DNA from: UBA3071 sp965369635
GTDB taxonomy: Bacteria > Chloroflexota > Anaerolineae > UBA3071
Direction of reading: 5' to 3'
NCBI GenBank assembly: GCA_965369635.1
Contig: CBDURC010000159.1
Coordinates: 1-7,103, forward strand
DNA: 7,103 nt
Below the pieces are notes generated by a model. The model searched no databases. It was not told where the DNA came from and saw only the letters and a program-made list of their open reading frames with translations. Below are positions 1 through 5,342 of this stretch, piece after piece. The stretch's first letter is position 1. Each line of letters opens with the position of its first letter. The position numbers were made by a program, and so were the translations under genes.

Positions 1-16
1 CCGAACATCCTCCGAC

Positions 17-45
17 TTGCGCGTTTTTCCCTTTGATACTATAAT
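17..45 (+). promoter_or_regulatory. sigma70-type promoter of the tRNA-Val gene
   Basis: A perfect -10 hexamer TATAAT lies at 40-45. TTGCGC at 17-22 matches the TTG half of a -35 box, and the spacer is exactly 17 bp. The expected transcription start, near 52, is only a few bases before the mature tRNA 5' end at 58, so the 5' leader removed by RNase P would be very short. The -10 is strong and the -35 is weak. No start site has been measured, so this is a pattern call. Confidence 0.7.
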
Positions 46-57
46 CCTGTCAGTCTC

Positions 58-131
58 GGGCGAGTAGCTCAGTTGGTCAGAGCGCACGGTTCACATCCGT
101 GAGGTCATGGGTTCGAGTCCCTTCTCGCCCA
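58..131 (+). tRNA. tRNA-Val, anticodon CAC
   Basis: The whole cloverleaf can be folded by eye. The acceptor stem GGGCGAG (58-64) pairs with CTCGCCC (124-130) and the discriminator base is A131. The D stem is GCTC (67-70) with GAGC (80-83). The anticodon stem CACGG (85-89) pairs with CCGTG (97-101) around loop TTCACAT, which places anticodon CAC at 92-94 and reads valine codon GUG. The T arm has the canonical TTCGAGT loop (112-118). The T stem has one U-U opposition (108 with 122). CCA is not encoded: the genome continues CTG after the discriminator, so the 3' CCA must be added enzymatically. The gene is convergent with the infB cluster and has its own promoter immediately upstream. Confidence 0.95.
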
Positions 132-136
132 CTGTG

Positions 137-180
137 AAAAGCCGCCGTCCTCAACCATGCTAGGGACAGCGGCTTCTTTC
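137..180. terminator. bidirectional intrinsic terminator between tRNA-Val and infB
   Basis: AAGCCGC (139-145) pairs with GCGGCTT (169-175). The stem continues inward with GTCC (147-150) and GGAC (164-167) after one mismatch, leaving a 13-nt apical loop. On the - strand the stem is followed by TTTT (140-137), which suits termination of infB mRNA about 30 nt after its stop codon. On the + strand it is followed by a looser CTTTCTT, which suits the tRNA transcript. One hairpin therefore appears to insulate two convergent units. Confidence 0.8.
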
Positions 181-189
181 TTGTAGGTT

Positions 190-206
190 GTAGCTAGTGT
201 AGCTAG
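190..206. repeat. tandem GTAGCTAG duplication at the infB stop
   Basis: GTAGCTAG occurs at 190-197 and again at 199-206, separated by one T. The second copy contains the infB stop codon (TAG on the - strand, 203-205). It looks like a small slippage duplication next to the gene end. No function is proposed. Confidence 0.6.
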
Positions 207-2107
207 CTCACGCGTTCCTTCTTGTACAACTCGATCACGTCCCCGACCTTGAAATCCCCAAACCCTTCCAGGCCGATGCCGCATTCGAAGCCAGCTCTTA
301 GTTCCGTAACGTCGTCCTTGAAATGCTTCAAGGAATCCACCCGCCCCTCGTAGATGAGGTCGCCATTGCGGGCAATGCGTGCCAGCGCGTTGCGGGTGAC
401 GAGGCCATCGGCGACATAGCAGCCGGCGATCTTGCGCCGCTTAGGTAGGCGGAATACCGCCCGTATCTCGGCATGGCCAATGACCATGTCCTCATACACC
501 GGTTCCAGCAACCCCTTGAGGGCCTTGTCCACATCCTCCACCAGCTTGTAGATGATGTCATAGATACGGATGTCCACACCCTCAGTGTCAGCCATCTTCT
601 GGGCCCCGGAATCCGCAACGACGCTGAAGCCGATGATGATCGCATTGGAAGCAACGGCCAGCATGACGTCCGACTCGCTGATGTTGCCAGTCGTCTGGCG
701 CAGTAGCTTGACCTTGAGCTCCTCACCCCCCAGTTCTTTCAGGGAGTTCACGATAGGCTCGATGGAACCTTGCACATCAGTCTTGACGATCAGGTTCAGT
801 TGCTTGACCTTGCCATTTTGCACTCCGGCAAAGAAATCATCCAGACTCACCACTTTGGGCCCAGCGACCTGCGATTGGGCCTCTCGCTGCTGGGCAGCCC
901 GTTGTGCAGATATCGATCGGGCTGTCTTCTCGTTGGGCATGACTTCGAAGATATCGCCAGCCACAGCCACCTCGGGAAGTCCCATGATGACCACGGGCAT
1001 GGACGGAGTCGCGTCGCTGATCACCTCTCCCTTGTCATCGAACATGGCTCGCACACGGCCATGGTTCGTGCCCACGAGAACGATATCACCCTGACGCAGA
1101 GTGCCACTCTGGACCAACAGCGTGGCCATGGGTCCCCGCGTCCTATCCAGCTTGGCTTCAATAACCGTCCCGATGGCCGGGCCATCGGGATTCGCCTTGA
1201 GCTCAGCTACGTCCGTGACCAGCAGGATATTCTCCAACAGCTCCTCAATGCCTTGCTTGAACTTGGCCGAGACGGGCACGCAAATCACGTCTCCGCCCCA
1301 CTCTTCGGGTATCAGGTCAAGATCGGCCAACTCCTGTTTTACCCGATCCGGGTTGGCTCCGGGCCGGTCTATCTTGTTCAGTACCACAAGGATAGGCACC
1401 TGTGCGGCGCGGGCGTGGTCAATCGCCTCCCTGGTTTGAGGCATGACACCGTCGTTGGCAGCCACCACCAGCAGGGCCAAGTCTGTCACCTCAGCGCCCC
1501 GTGCTCGGATAGCAGTGAAAGCTTCGTGTCCCGGTGTGTCCAGGAAAGTGATCTTGCGCCCGTCGAGATCCACCTGATAGGCACCGATGTGCTGCGTGAT
1601 TCCTCCAGACTCCGCAGCGACCACGTTGGTGCTGCGAATCACATCCAGCAGCGTCGTCTTGCCATGATCCACGTGCCCGAGCACGGTGACTACCGGCGGG
1701 CGGCTTTGGAGCTTCTCTTCCGACGTTTCGGCCTCCATCAGTTGCTGACGCAAAGTCTTCGACGCTTCTGGCTTCTCGGGCTCTTCTAGCTCGGGCGGCT
1801 CCTCCAGCTTCACTCCGATTCCCAATTCCTCGCCCACGACGGCGGCAGTATCGAAATCAATGGTCTGGGTAATCGGCGCCATGATGCCGTAGCTCATCAG
1901 AACCTTCATGACCTCGATGGGGCTGCACTGCATCTGCTTGGACAGATCACGCACTGTGATGAACTCAGGAATGACGATGCTCGTCGGCCGCGATGGTGAT
2001 GCCGCTGCCCTTGGCGGCGCGCCGGCTGCACGGGCAGATGAACCGCGCTGGGGCCTGCCCCTGGTCGGCCTTCGTCGTCGGTGTTGCCTCCTCTTCTTCC
2101 TTGCCAT
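203..2107 (-). CDS. infB: translation initiation factor IF-2
   Basis: This is the GTPase that brings initiator tRNA to the 30S subunit and promotes subunit joining. With the ATG at 2107 it has 634 residues. The order is: an Arg/Lys-rich start (about 2-25); a compact IF2 N-terminal domain (about 46-98, containing ITVRDLSKQM and IDFDTAAVV); an acidic linker; then the G domain with G1 GHVDHGKT (144-151), switch region GGITQHIGAYQV (168-179), G3 DTPGHEAF (190-197), G4 NKID (244-247) and G5 SAK (280-282). The IF2 domains follow, including the C-terminal ECGIGLEGFGDFKVGDVIE-type end that binds fMet-tRNA. An upstream in-frame GTG (2111-2113) is possible, but the Shine-Dalgarno sequence is only 1 nt from it and 7 nt from the ATG, so I chose the ATG. 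The protein is much shorter than the roughly 890-residue E. coli form and resembles the compact forms of Thermus and Chloroflexota. It is the last gene of the nusA-ylxR-infB cluster. Confidence 0.97.
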   Translation of the reverse strand: MARKKRRQHRRRRPTRGRPQRGSSARAAGAPPRAAASPSRPTSIVIPEFITVRDLSKQMQCSPIEVMKVLMSYGIMAPITQTIDFDTAAVVGEELGIGVKLEEPPELEEPEKPEASKTLRQQLMEAETSEEKLQSRPPVVTVLGHVDHGKTTLLDVIRSTNVVAAESGGITQHIGAYQVDLDGRKITFLDTPGHEAFTAIRARGAEVTDLALLVVAANDGVMPQTREAIDHARAAQVPILVVLNKIDRPGANPDRVKQELADLDLIPEEWGGDVICVPVSAKFKQGIEELLENILLVTDVAELKANPDGPAIGTVIEAKLDRTRGPMATLLVQSGTLRQGDIVLVGTNHGRVRAMFDDKGEVISDATPSMPVVIMGLPEVAVAGDIFEVMPNEKTARSISAQRAAQQREAQSQVAGPKVVSLDDFFAGVQNGKVKQLNLIVKTDVQGSIEPIVNSLKELGGEELKVKLLRQTTGNISESDVMLAVASNAIIIGFSVVADSGAQKMADTEGVDIRIYDIIYKLVEDVDKALKGLLEPVYEDMVIGHAEIRAVFRLPKRRKIAGCYVADGLVTRNALARIARNGDLIYEGRVDSLKHFKDDVTELRAGFECGIGLEGFGDFKVGDVIELYKKERVS

Positions 2108-2114
2108 ATCCACT

Positions 2115-2120
2115 CTCCTT
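2115..2120 (-). promoter_or_regulatory. infB ribosome binding site (decides the start)
   Basis: AAGGAG on the - strand stands 7 nt before the ATG ending at 2107 but only 1 nt before the alternative GTG at 2113. This is the reason for the shorter start. The rest of the 94-nt gap between ylxR and infB (2108-2201) shows only a weak 5-bp stem near the ylxR stop, with no U-tract, so read-through from ylxR is expected. Confidence 0.75.
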
Positions 2121-2201
2121 CAGGTAATAGCCTGGCCCCTTGGCCACCTTTCTCTTTCCGCGGGCCGCTGTCACCAGCGTTCCGCCCGAGGAAGCACCGG
2201 G

Positions 2202-2534
2202 CTATTCCGCTACTCTTCCCCGCAACTCACCACGCGTTGGATCTCCAACCTCAGTCAGCACTTGCGCAAACTCGGCTAGCTTCTCCCTCTCTTCGGCGCT
2301 CAGTCTAGTCTTCAGGGCACGGTCCAACTGCCGCTGCGCCAAGGCCCGTTCCCAGCATTCCCGGGTCCGGCAGAGGTAGGCCCCCCGCCCAGCTTGCTTG
2401 CCGGTGAGGTCCACCTGCACATCCCCAGATGGCGTGCGCACGATGCGAACCAGCCCCCGCTTACCTTGCACTTCACGGCAGGCCACGCACGTGCGCTGCG
2501 GCATGCGTTTTCTGCGTTTGCGCCCCTTGGCCAT
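2202..2534 (-). CDS. ylxR: YlxR/RnpM family RNA-binding protein (DUF448)
   Basis: A small basic protein of 110 residues from the ATG at 2534. It carries the family signature: RTCVACR (Cys16 and Cys19), a central hydrophobic LVRIV stretch, VDLTGKQAGRGAYLC (Cys55), then a further Cys60 in RECWERAL. The first ten residues are almost all basic. YlxR proteins are encoded between nusA and infB in many bacteria. The Bacillus subtilis member has been reported to bind RNase P RNA and modulate its activity, hence the name RnpM. Applying that role here is inference from family and position. Only 8 nt separate this ATG from the nusA stop and no good Shine-Dalgarno is seen, so translation is probably coupled to nusA. 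An in-frame GTG at 2541-2543 overlaps the nusA stop (TAGTG) and is an alternative start that would add three residues. The L7Ae-like gene (ylxQ) found after ylxR in Bacillus is absent. Confidence 0.93.
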   Translation of the reverse strand: MAKGRKRRKRMPQRTCVACREVQGKRGLVRIVRTPSGDVQVDLTGKQAGRGAYLCRTRECWERALAQRQLDRALKTRLSAEEREKLAEFAQVLTEVGDPTRGELRGRVAE

Positions 2535-2542
2535 GATTGCCA

Positions 2543-4186
2543 CTAAAGATATTCGTCGCCTTCGTCCCAACCGCCACTTCCGCGTTTGCGACGGCGAATG
2601 GCTATCGTCTGGCCGAGCTCTTCATCGTAGACCACATGCCGCCGGCGATCAACGTCTCGCCTGCGCTTTGCGGCTTTTTGCCGCTCTTCGTCTTCGTCTT
2701 CACCTTCATCCTCGAAGGATGCCTCACCCACATCCTCTAAGTCAACCTTGTCTTCTTCCTCAGCCACTTCAGGTGGTACCTCAGCTTCCGGTGACAGTTC
2801 TTCGACTTCGAGGGGTACACCAGCTTCCGGCGTCACCTCTTCGACCTCCTGGGGTACCACTTCAGCTTCCTCGGACAGTCGCGCCTCCTCCACCTTGGCA
2901 GTGTCCTCCACCTCCTCCACTGCCTCTGGAACCTCAGGGGCGGCAACCTTACCCTCCTCTTCGGGTTCCCTTTCGGCTTCTATCGGGGCTTCTGCCGGCT
3001 CAGGCTTGGCCTCCAACTCAGCCTTGACAGCCACTCGTCCTTCCCTCAGGATGCCCTGAACAGTCTCCAGCAAGCCCCGCTTCCGCTCTTCCTCAGCAAG
3101 AACCTGCTGGCGTGCTAACTCGAGTAGCCCTTCTCCGCCGGCCTCCGTATCTCCCTTGATGTCAATACGCCAACCGGTGAGCTTGGCAGCCAGACGAGCA
3201 TTTTGCCCTTCCCTGCCGATGGACAGAGAAAGCTGCCTGTCAGGGACGATGACGACAGCCGTACGGCCATTGTCGCGTTCATCCAGCAACACAGAGATTG
3301 GCTTGGCCGGGCTGAGCGCATTGCGGATGAAGGTTCGCGTGTCCGCGCTCCAAGCGATGACGTCGATCTTTTCACCGTTGAGCTCAACAACGATGTTCTG
3401 AATGCGATTGCCGCGCATGCCTACACAACAGCCGACCGGTTCCACACCAGGCTGCAATGCTGCAACCGCCACCTTGGAGCGATACCCTGGCTCGCGTGCA
3501 AGAGCCTTGATCTCCACGATGCCCTTGCTTATCTCAGGTACCTCATTCTCCAACAAGCGGCGCAGCATGTGACGGTGAGTGCGGCTGAGGCTGAGTATCG
3601 TTCCGCGGCTGCCGCGCTTCACCTCCATCAAATAGGCTCTGACCAGGCTGCCTCGATGGTAACGTTCATTGGGAAGCTGGTCCTCCCTACGCAACACGCC
3701 CTCGGATTGCTCGATGTTGATGATCACATCGCCCGTGCGAGGGACAAAGCGCTGCACCCTGCCGGAGACAATCTCCCCCTCTCGCTGGGAGAAGTGCTCA
3801 TAGGTGTTCTCGCGCTCCGCTTCGCGTATGCGCTGCATGATGACCTGCTTAGCCGTCTGCGCGGCGATGCGCCCGAAGTTATCCGGCGTGCTTTCGAGGG
3901 TCACAGACCCCTCGAGTTCAGCCTGAGGATCTATGTCCCTCGCCTCAGCCAAGGATACCTGCAGACGCGGATCGGTGACTTCCTCCACCACCTCTTTCTC
4001 GACGTAGATATGCATCTCCCCCGTCACGGGGTCAACCTGTGCCTGGATGTTACCGCCAGACACGCCATAGTTACGCTTGTAGGCCGATACCAACGCCACC
4101 TCAAGGGCTTCCAGGACTGTCCCCGTGGGTAGCCCTCTCTCCGTGGCCAGGTGATGGATGGCTGCCACCAGTGGCTGGTTCTTCAT
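2543..4186 (-). CDS. nusA: transcription termination/antitermination factor NusA
   Basis: NusA binds RNA polymerase and nascent RNA and tunes pausing, termination and antitermination. With the ATG at 4186 it has 547 residues. Visible parts: the N-terminal RNAP-binding domain (about 1-125, including TPDNFGRIAAQTAKQVIMQR-type sequence); the S1 domain (about 135-200, REGEIVSGRVQRF to TILSLSRTH); KH1 with GCCVGMRGNRIQNIVVEL (about 252-269); and KH2 with VPDRQLSLSIGREGQNARLA (about 315-334) ending GWRIDI. After about residue 350 there are no E. coli-type AR repeats. Instead there is a Glu/Pro/Val-rich acidic tail (about 385-500) holding three tandem units, then a strongly basic end with RRRHVVYDEELGQTIAIRRR and a final acidic cap. 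A GTG at 4187-4189 is an alternative start, but the Shine-Dalgarno spacing (6 nt to ATG, 3 nt to GTG) favours the ATG. This is the first gene of the cluster. rimP, its usual upstream neighbour, is missing. Confidence 0.97.
   Translation of the reverse strand: MKNQPLVAAIHHLATERGLPTGTVLEALEVALVSAYKRNYGVSGGNIQAQVDPVTGEMHIYVEKEVVEEVTDPRLQVSLAEARDIDPQAELEGSVTLESTPDNFGRIAAQTAKQVIMQRIREAERENTYEHFSQREGEIVSGRVQRFVPRTGDVIINIEQSEGVLRREDQLPNERYHRGSLVRAYLMEVKRGSRGTILSLSRTHRHMLRRLLENEVPEISKGIVEIKALAREPGYRSKVAVAALQPGVEPVGCCVGMRGNRIQNIVVELNGEKIDVIAWSADTRTFIRNALSPAKPISVLLDERDNGRTAVVIVPDRQLSLSIGREGQNARLAAKLTGWRIDIKGDTEAGGEGLLELARQQVLAEEERKRGLLETVQGILREGRVAVKAELEAKPEPAEAPIEAEREPEEEGKVAAPEVPEAVEEVEDTAKVEEARLSEEAEVVPQEVEEVTPEAGVPLEVEELSPEAEVPPEVAEEEDKVDLEDVGEASFEDEGEDEDEERQKAAKRRRDVDRRRHVVYDEELGQTIAIRRRKRGSGGWDEGDEYL
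2750..2869 (-). repeat. three tandem acidic repeat units within nusA
   Basis: The protein has three consecutive units of 13-14 residues, each following the pattern E-A-x-V-P-x-E-V-E-E-x-x-P: EAEVVPQEVEEVTP, EAGVPLEVEELSP and EAEVPPEVAEEED. At the DNA level the roughly 39-bp units share blocks such as CAGCTTCCGG and GGGTAC (+ strand). The frame is kept, so the array is part of the NusA acidic tail. Its copy number may vary between relatives. Confidence 0.75.
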
Positions 4187-4192
4187 CACTGA

Positions 4193-4198
4193 CTCCTT
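4193..4198 (-). promoter_or_regulatory. nusA ribosome binding site
   Basis: AAGGAG on the - strand lies 6 nt before the ATG ending at 4186 and 3 nt before an in-frame GTG. It favours the ATG start and indicates strong initiation for the first gene of the cluster. Confidence 0.8.
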
Positions 4199-4350
4199 AA
4201 CCCCTGATAACCTCGAAAACGCTACAGCCCTCTACCGATTGCAAGGATGTCGATTCTCTAACCTGCGGCAGACATGCCATTCCTCGCCAGCGATTGTGAA
4301 CTGCTCACTTGTCGAGTCATGAATGCCAGCAGAACCTATCCCCTTACAGC
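4199..4350 (-). other. nusA 5' leader, no recognised element
   Basis: About 150 nt of untranslated leader lies between the hairpin at 4355-4375 and the nusA Shine-Dalgarno. I recognise no riboswitch class and no convincing second promoter. TTCACA resembles a -35 box but lacks a matching -10. A 20-codon ORF (4258-4320) is present but has no well-placed ribosome binding site. Some NusA operons elsewhere are autoregulated, so the leader could matter, but nothing here proves it. Confidence 0.4.
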
Positions 4351-4375
4351 AAGAAAAGTGGGGGTCACCCACTTT
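4351..4375 (-). terminator. terminator or attenuator hairpin upstream of nusA
   Basis: On the - strand AAAGTGGG (4375-4368) pairs perfectly with CCCACTTT (4362-4355) around a 5-nt loop TGACC, followed by TCTT, so the U-rich run reads TTTTCTT. It lies about 50 nt after the stop codon of the TIM-barrel gene and can terminate the uppP operon. It also lies about 20 nt downstream of the predicted nusA start site, so the nusA transcript must pass through it. That makes it either leaky or an attenuator. Confidence 0.7.
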
Positions 4376-4403
4376 CCAAACGCGGACTCTCCGAACCGGC
4401 TAA

Positions 4404-4432
4404 AGTATAGCACAGATCAGTGATCTAGGCAA
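4404..4432 (-). promoter_or_regulatory. predicted promoter of the nusA-ylxR-infB cluster
   Basis: On the - strand TTGCCT (4432-4427) and TATACT (4409-4404) are separated by exactly 17 bp. The -10 matches consensus at five of six positions, and the -35 keeps the TTG core. The -35 box overlaps the stop codon (4425-4427) of the upstream TIM-barrel gene. The start site would be near 4397, giving a leader of about 210 nt. This is the best promoter match in the nusA upstream region. Confidence 0.65.
4414..4426. promoter_or_regulatory. candidate operator palindrome in the promoter spacer
   Basis: AGATCA (4414-4419), a central G, and TGATCT (4421-4426) form a perfect 6-1-6 inverted repeat lying wholly between the -35 and -10 boxes. 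A dimeric regulator bound there would block RNA polymerase. The last three codons and stop of the upstream gene touch this segment, which constrains only its edge. No regulator is identified. Confidence 0.4.
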
Positions 4433-5342
4433 ATGCGGACTCGAGACATCCTGCTTCCTTCAAATCCTGCCACGCCGCTCGTAGCTCCGCATCACCAAAA
4501 TACCAGTCGAACTCGCAGACACGGACGGCATCGGCTGGCAGGCAACGGGCGATGCCAGCGAAGTCCACCTCCCCCATGCCCGGGAGCAGATGATCGCGCA
4601 CACCGATGCTATCATGGAAATGCACCCCCACGATGCGCTCACCGCAGACTGCTAGCCACTCCTCGTGGCTGTCGAACCCCAGATTGGCTAGCACTTGCGC
4701 ATGTCCTGTGTCATACCAGAACCCGACCACATCCGGGTCATGTTCCGCCAGCAGAGTGCGCATCTCGGCCAGCGTGGGCATTTCGAAGAAATGGCGACGG
4801 TTTTCGAGCCCCAGCCGCACGCCAACCCGAGCAGCGTGGTCGGCCAATTCGCTCAGGCTGCGGCGGGCAGCAGCAAGGTGAAGCGGCTGCCTTTCCGCCC
4901 GCTGCCGCACCACCTGCCCATGCAACGCCACATAGGCCGACGAGCCGGCCTGCCCCACCTGATGGCGTTGCTCCAACGCCCAACAGAGGTGAACGTCCAT
5001 CTCCACCCACCCCAGGTGCAGACAGACCACCCTCGCCCCCATGGCCTTGGCAAAGTCAATGGAGCGATAGCCCTGAGCCACAGCCCAGCGCCGTTCATCT
5101 TCGCGCAACGAAGCCAGCAGTTTGTCCCCTTTGACGCCGTTGGCGTGATAGACTGAGGGCGCCGGGTAGTGCAGGCTCGCTACCCTGACCTCGCCCGGCT
5201 GCAAGCCTTCCATCATGACCGGCGTGACGTAGTGGCTCAATTCGATGGCGTCGAAGCCCAAGGCTTGGGCCGAAGCCGCGAAGGGGCGTACGTGATCGAA
5301 GCGGTGCTGCATCCACATGGTGGACAGCGCAACGTTGCTCAC
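4425..5342 (-). CDS. xylose-isomerase-like TIM-barrel protein (sugar isomerase/epimerase family)
   Basis: This 305-residue cytoplasmic protein has the layout of the AP endonuclease 2 / sugar phosphate isomerase-epimerase superfamily, a (beta/alpha)8 barrel that binds a divalent metal. Visible candidate ligands at strand ends are His58 in SLHYP, His109 in LHLGW, Glu180 in LGLENR, Asp211 and His214 in WYDTGH, His241/His243 in VGVHFHD, and Glu277 in CEFDW. The motif GMGEVDFAGI is also typical. There is no signal peptide. The start is GTG (5340-5342), which overlaps the stop of the preceding gene as GTGA and has a GGGAG Shine-Dalgarno (5349-5353) 6 nt upstream, so translation is coupled. The substrate cannot be told from sequence: inosose, ketose or other polyol enzymes and relatives of unknown function share this fold. 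A role as endonuclease IV is less likely given the missing DNA-repair-type extra motifs. It is the last gene of the uppP unit and its stop overlaps the nusA promoter. Confidence 0.85.
   Translation of the reverse strand: MSNVALSTMWMQHRFDHVRPFAASAQALGFDAIELSHYVTPVMMEGLQPGEVRVASLHYPAPSVYHANGVKGDKLLASLREDERRWAVAQGYRSIDFAKAMGARVVCLHLGWVEMDVHLCWALEQRHQVGQAGSSAYVALHGQVVRQRAERQPLHLAAARRSLSELADHAARVGVRLGLENRRHFFEMPTLAEMRTLLAEHDPDVVGFWYDTGHAQVLANLGFDSHEEWLAVCGERIVGVHFHDSIGVRDHLLPGMGEVDFAGIARCLPADAVRVCEFDWYFGDAELRAAWQDLKEAGCLESAFA

Larger units (their letters stand above)
4377..4442. repeat. 13-bp direct repeat bracketing the nusA promoter
   Basis: On the + strand, CAAACGCGGACTC (4377-4389) and CAAATGCGGACTC (4430-4442) match at 12 of 13 positions and are 53 bp apart start to start, close to five helical turns. 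One copy is in the 3' end of the TIM-barrel coding sequence and touches the -35 box. The other is in the early transcribed region before the hairpin. It could be a paired protein-binding site or a chance or duplicated segment. Confidence 0.45.

Noticed and set aside
770..1789. + strand open frame of 339 codons opposite infB
   Set aside because: It is an antisense shadow of the conserved IF2 G domain with no family features of its own.
1965..2174. 69-codon - strand frame spanning the ylxR-infB gap
   Set aside because: Most of it overlaps the infB start in another frame and it shows no family resemblance. The Shine-Dalgarno in this stretch serves infB.
2535..2570. Longer ylxR start giving an MGRRRRISL extension
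   Set aside because: It would overlap the nusA end by about 28 nt and reads the basic nusA tail in another frame. The ATG at 2534 or the GTG at 2543 fits better.
3203..4132. Long + strand open frame of 309 codons opposite nusA
   Set aside because: It lies wholly antisense to an unmistakable nusA. It has no recognisable domain or ribosome binding site, and its composition follows from the GC-rich codon pattern of the opposite strand.
4258..4320. 20-codon leader ORF upstream of nusA on the - strand
   Set aside because: It has an ATG and a stop, but no Shine-Dalgarno at usable distance and no run of regulatory codons. Such short ORFs are expected by chance.
4433..5134. + strand open frame of 233 codons opposite the TIM-barrel gene
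   Set aside because: Pro/Arg/His-rich low-complexity translation, typical of an antisense shadow of a GC-rich gene.
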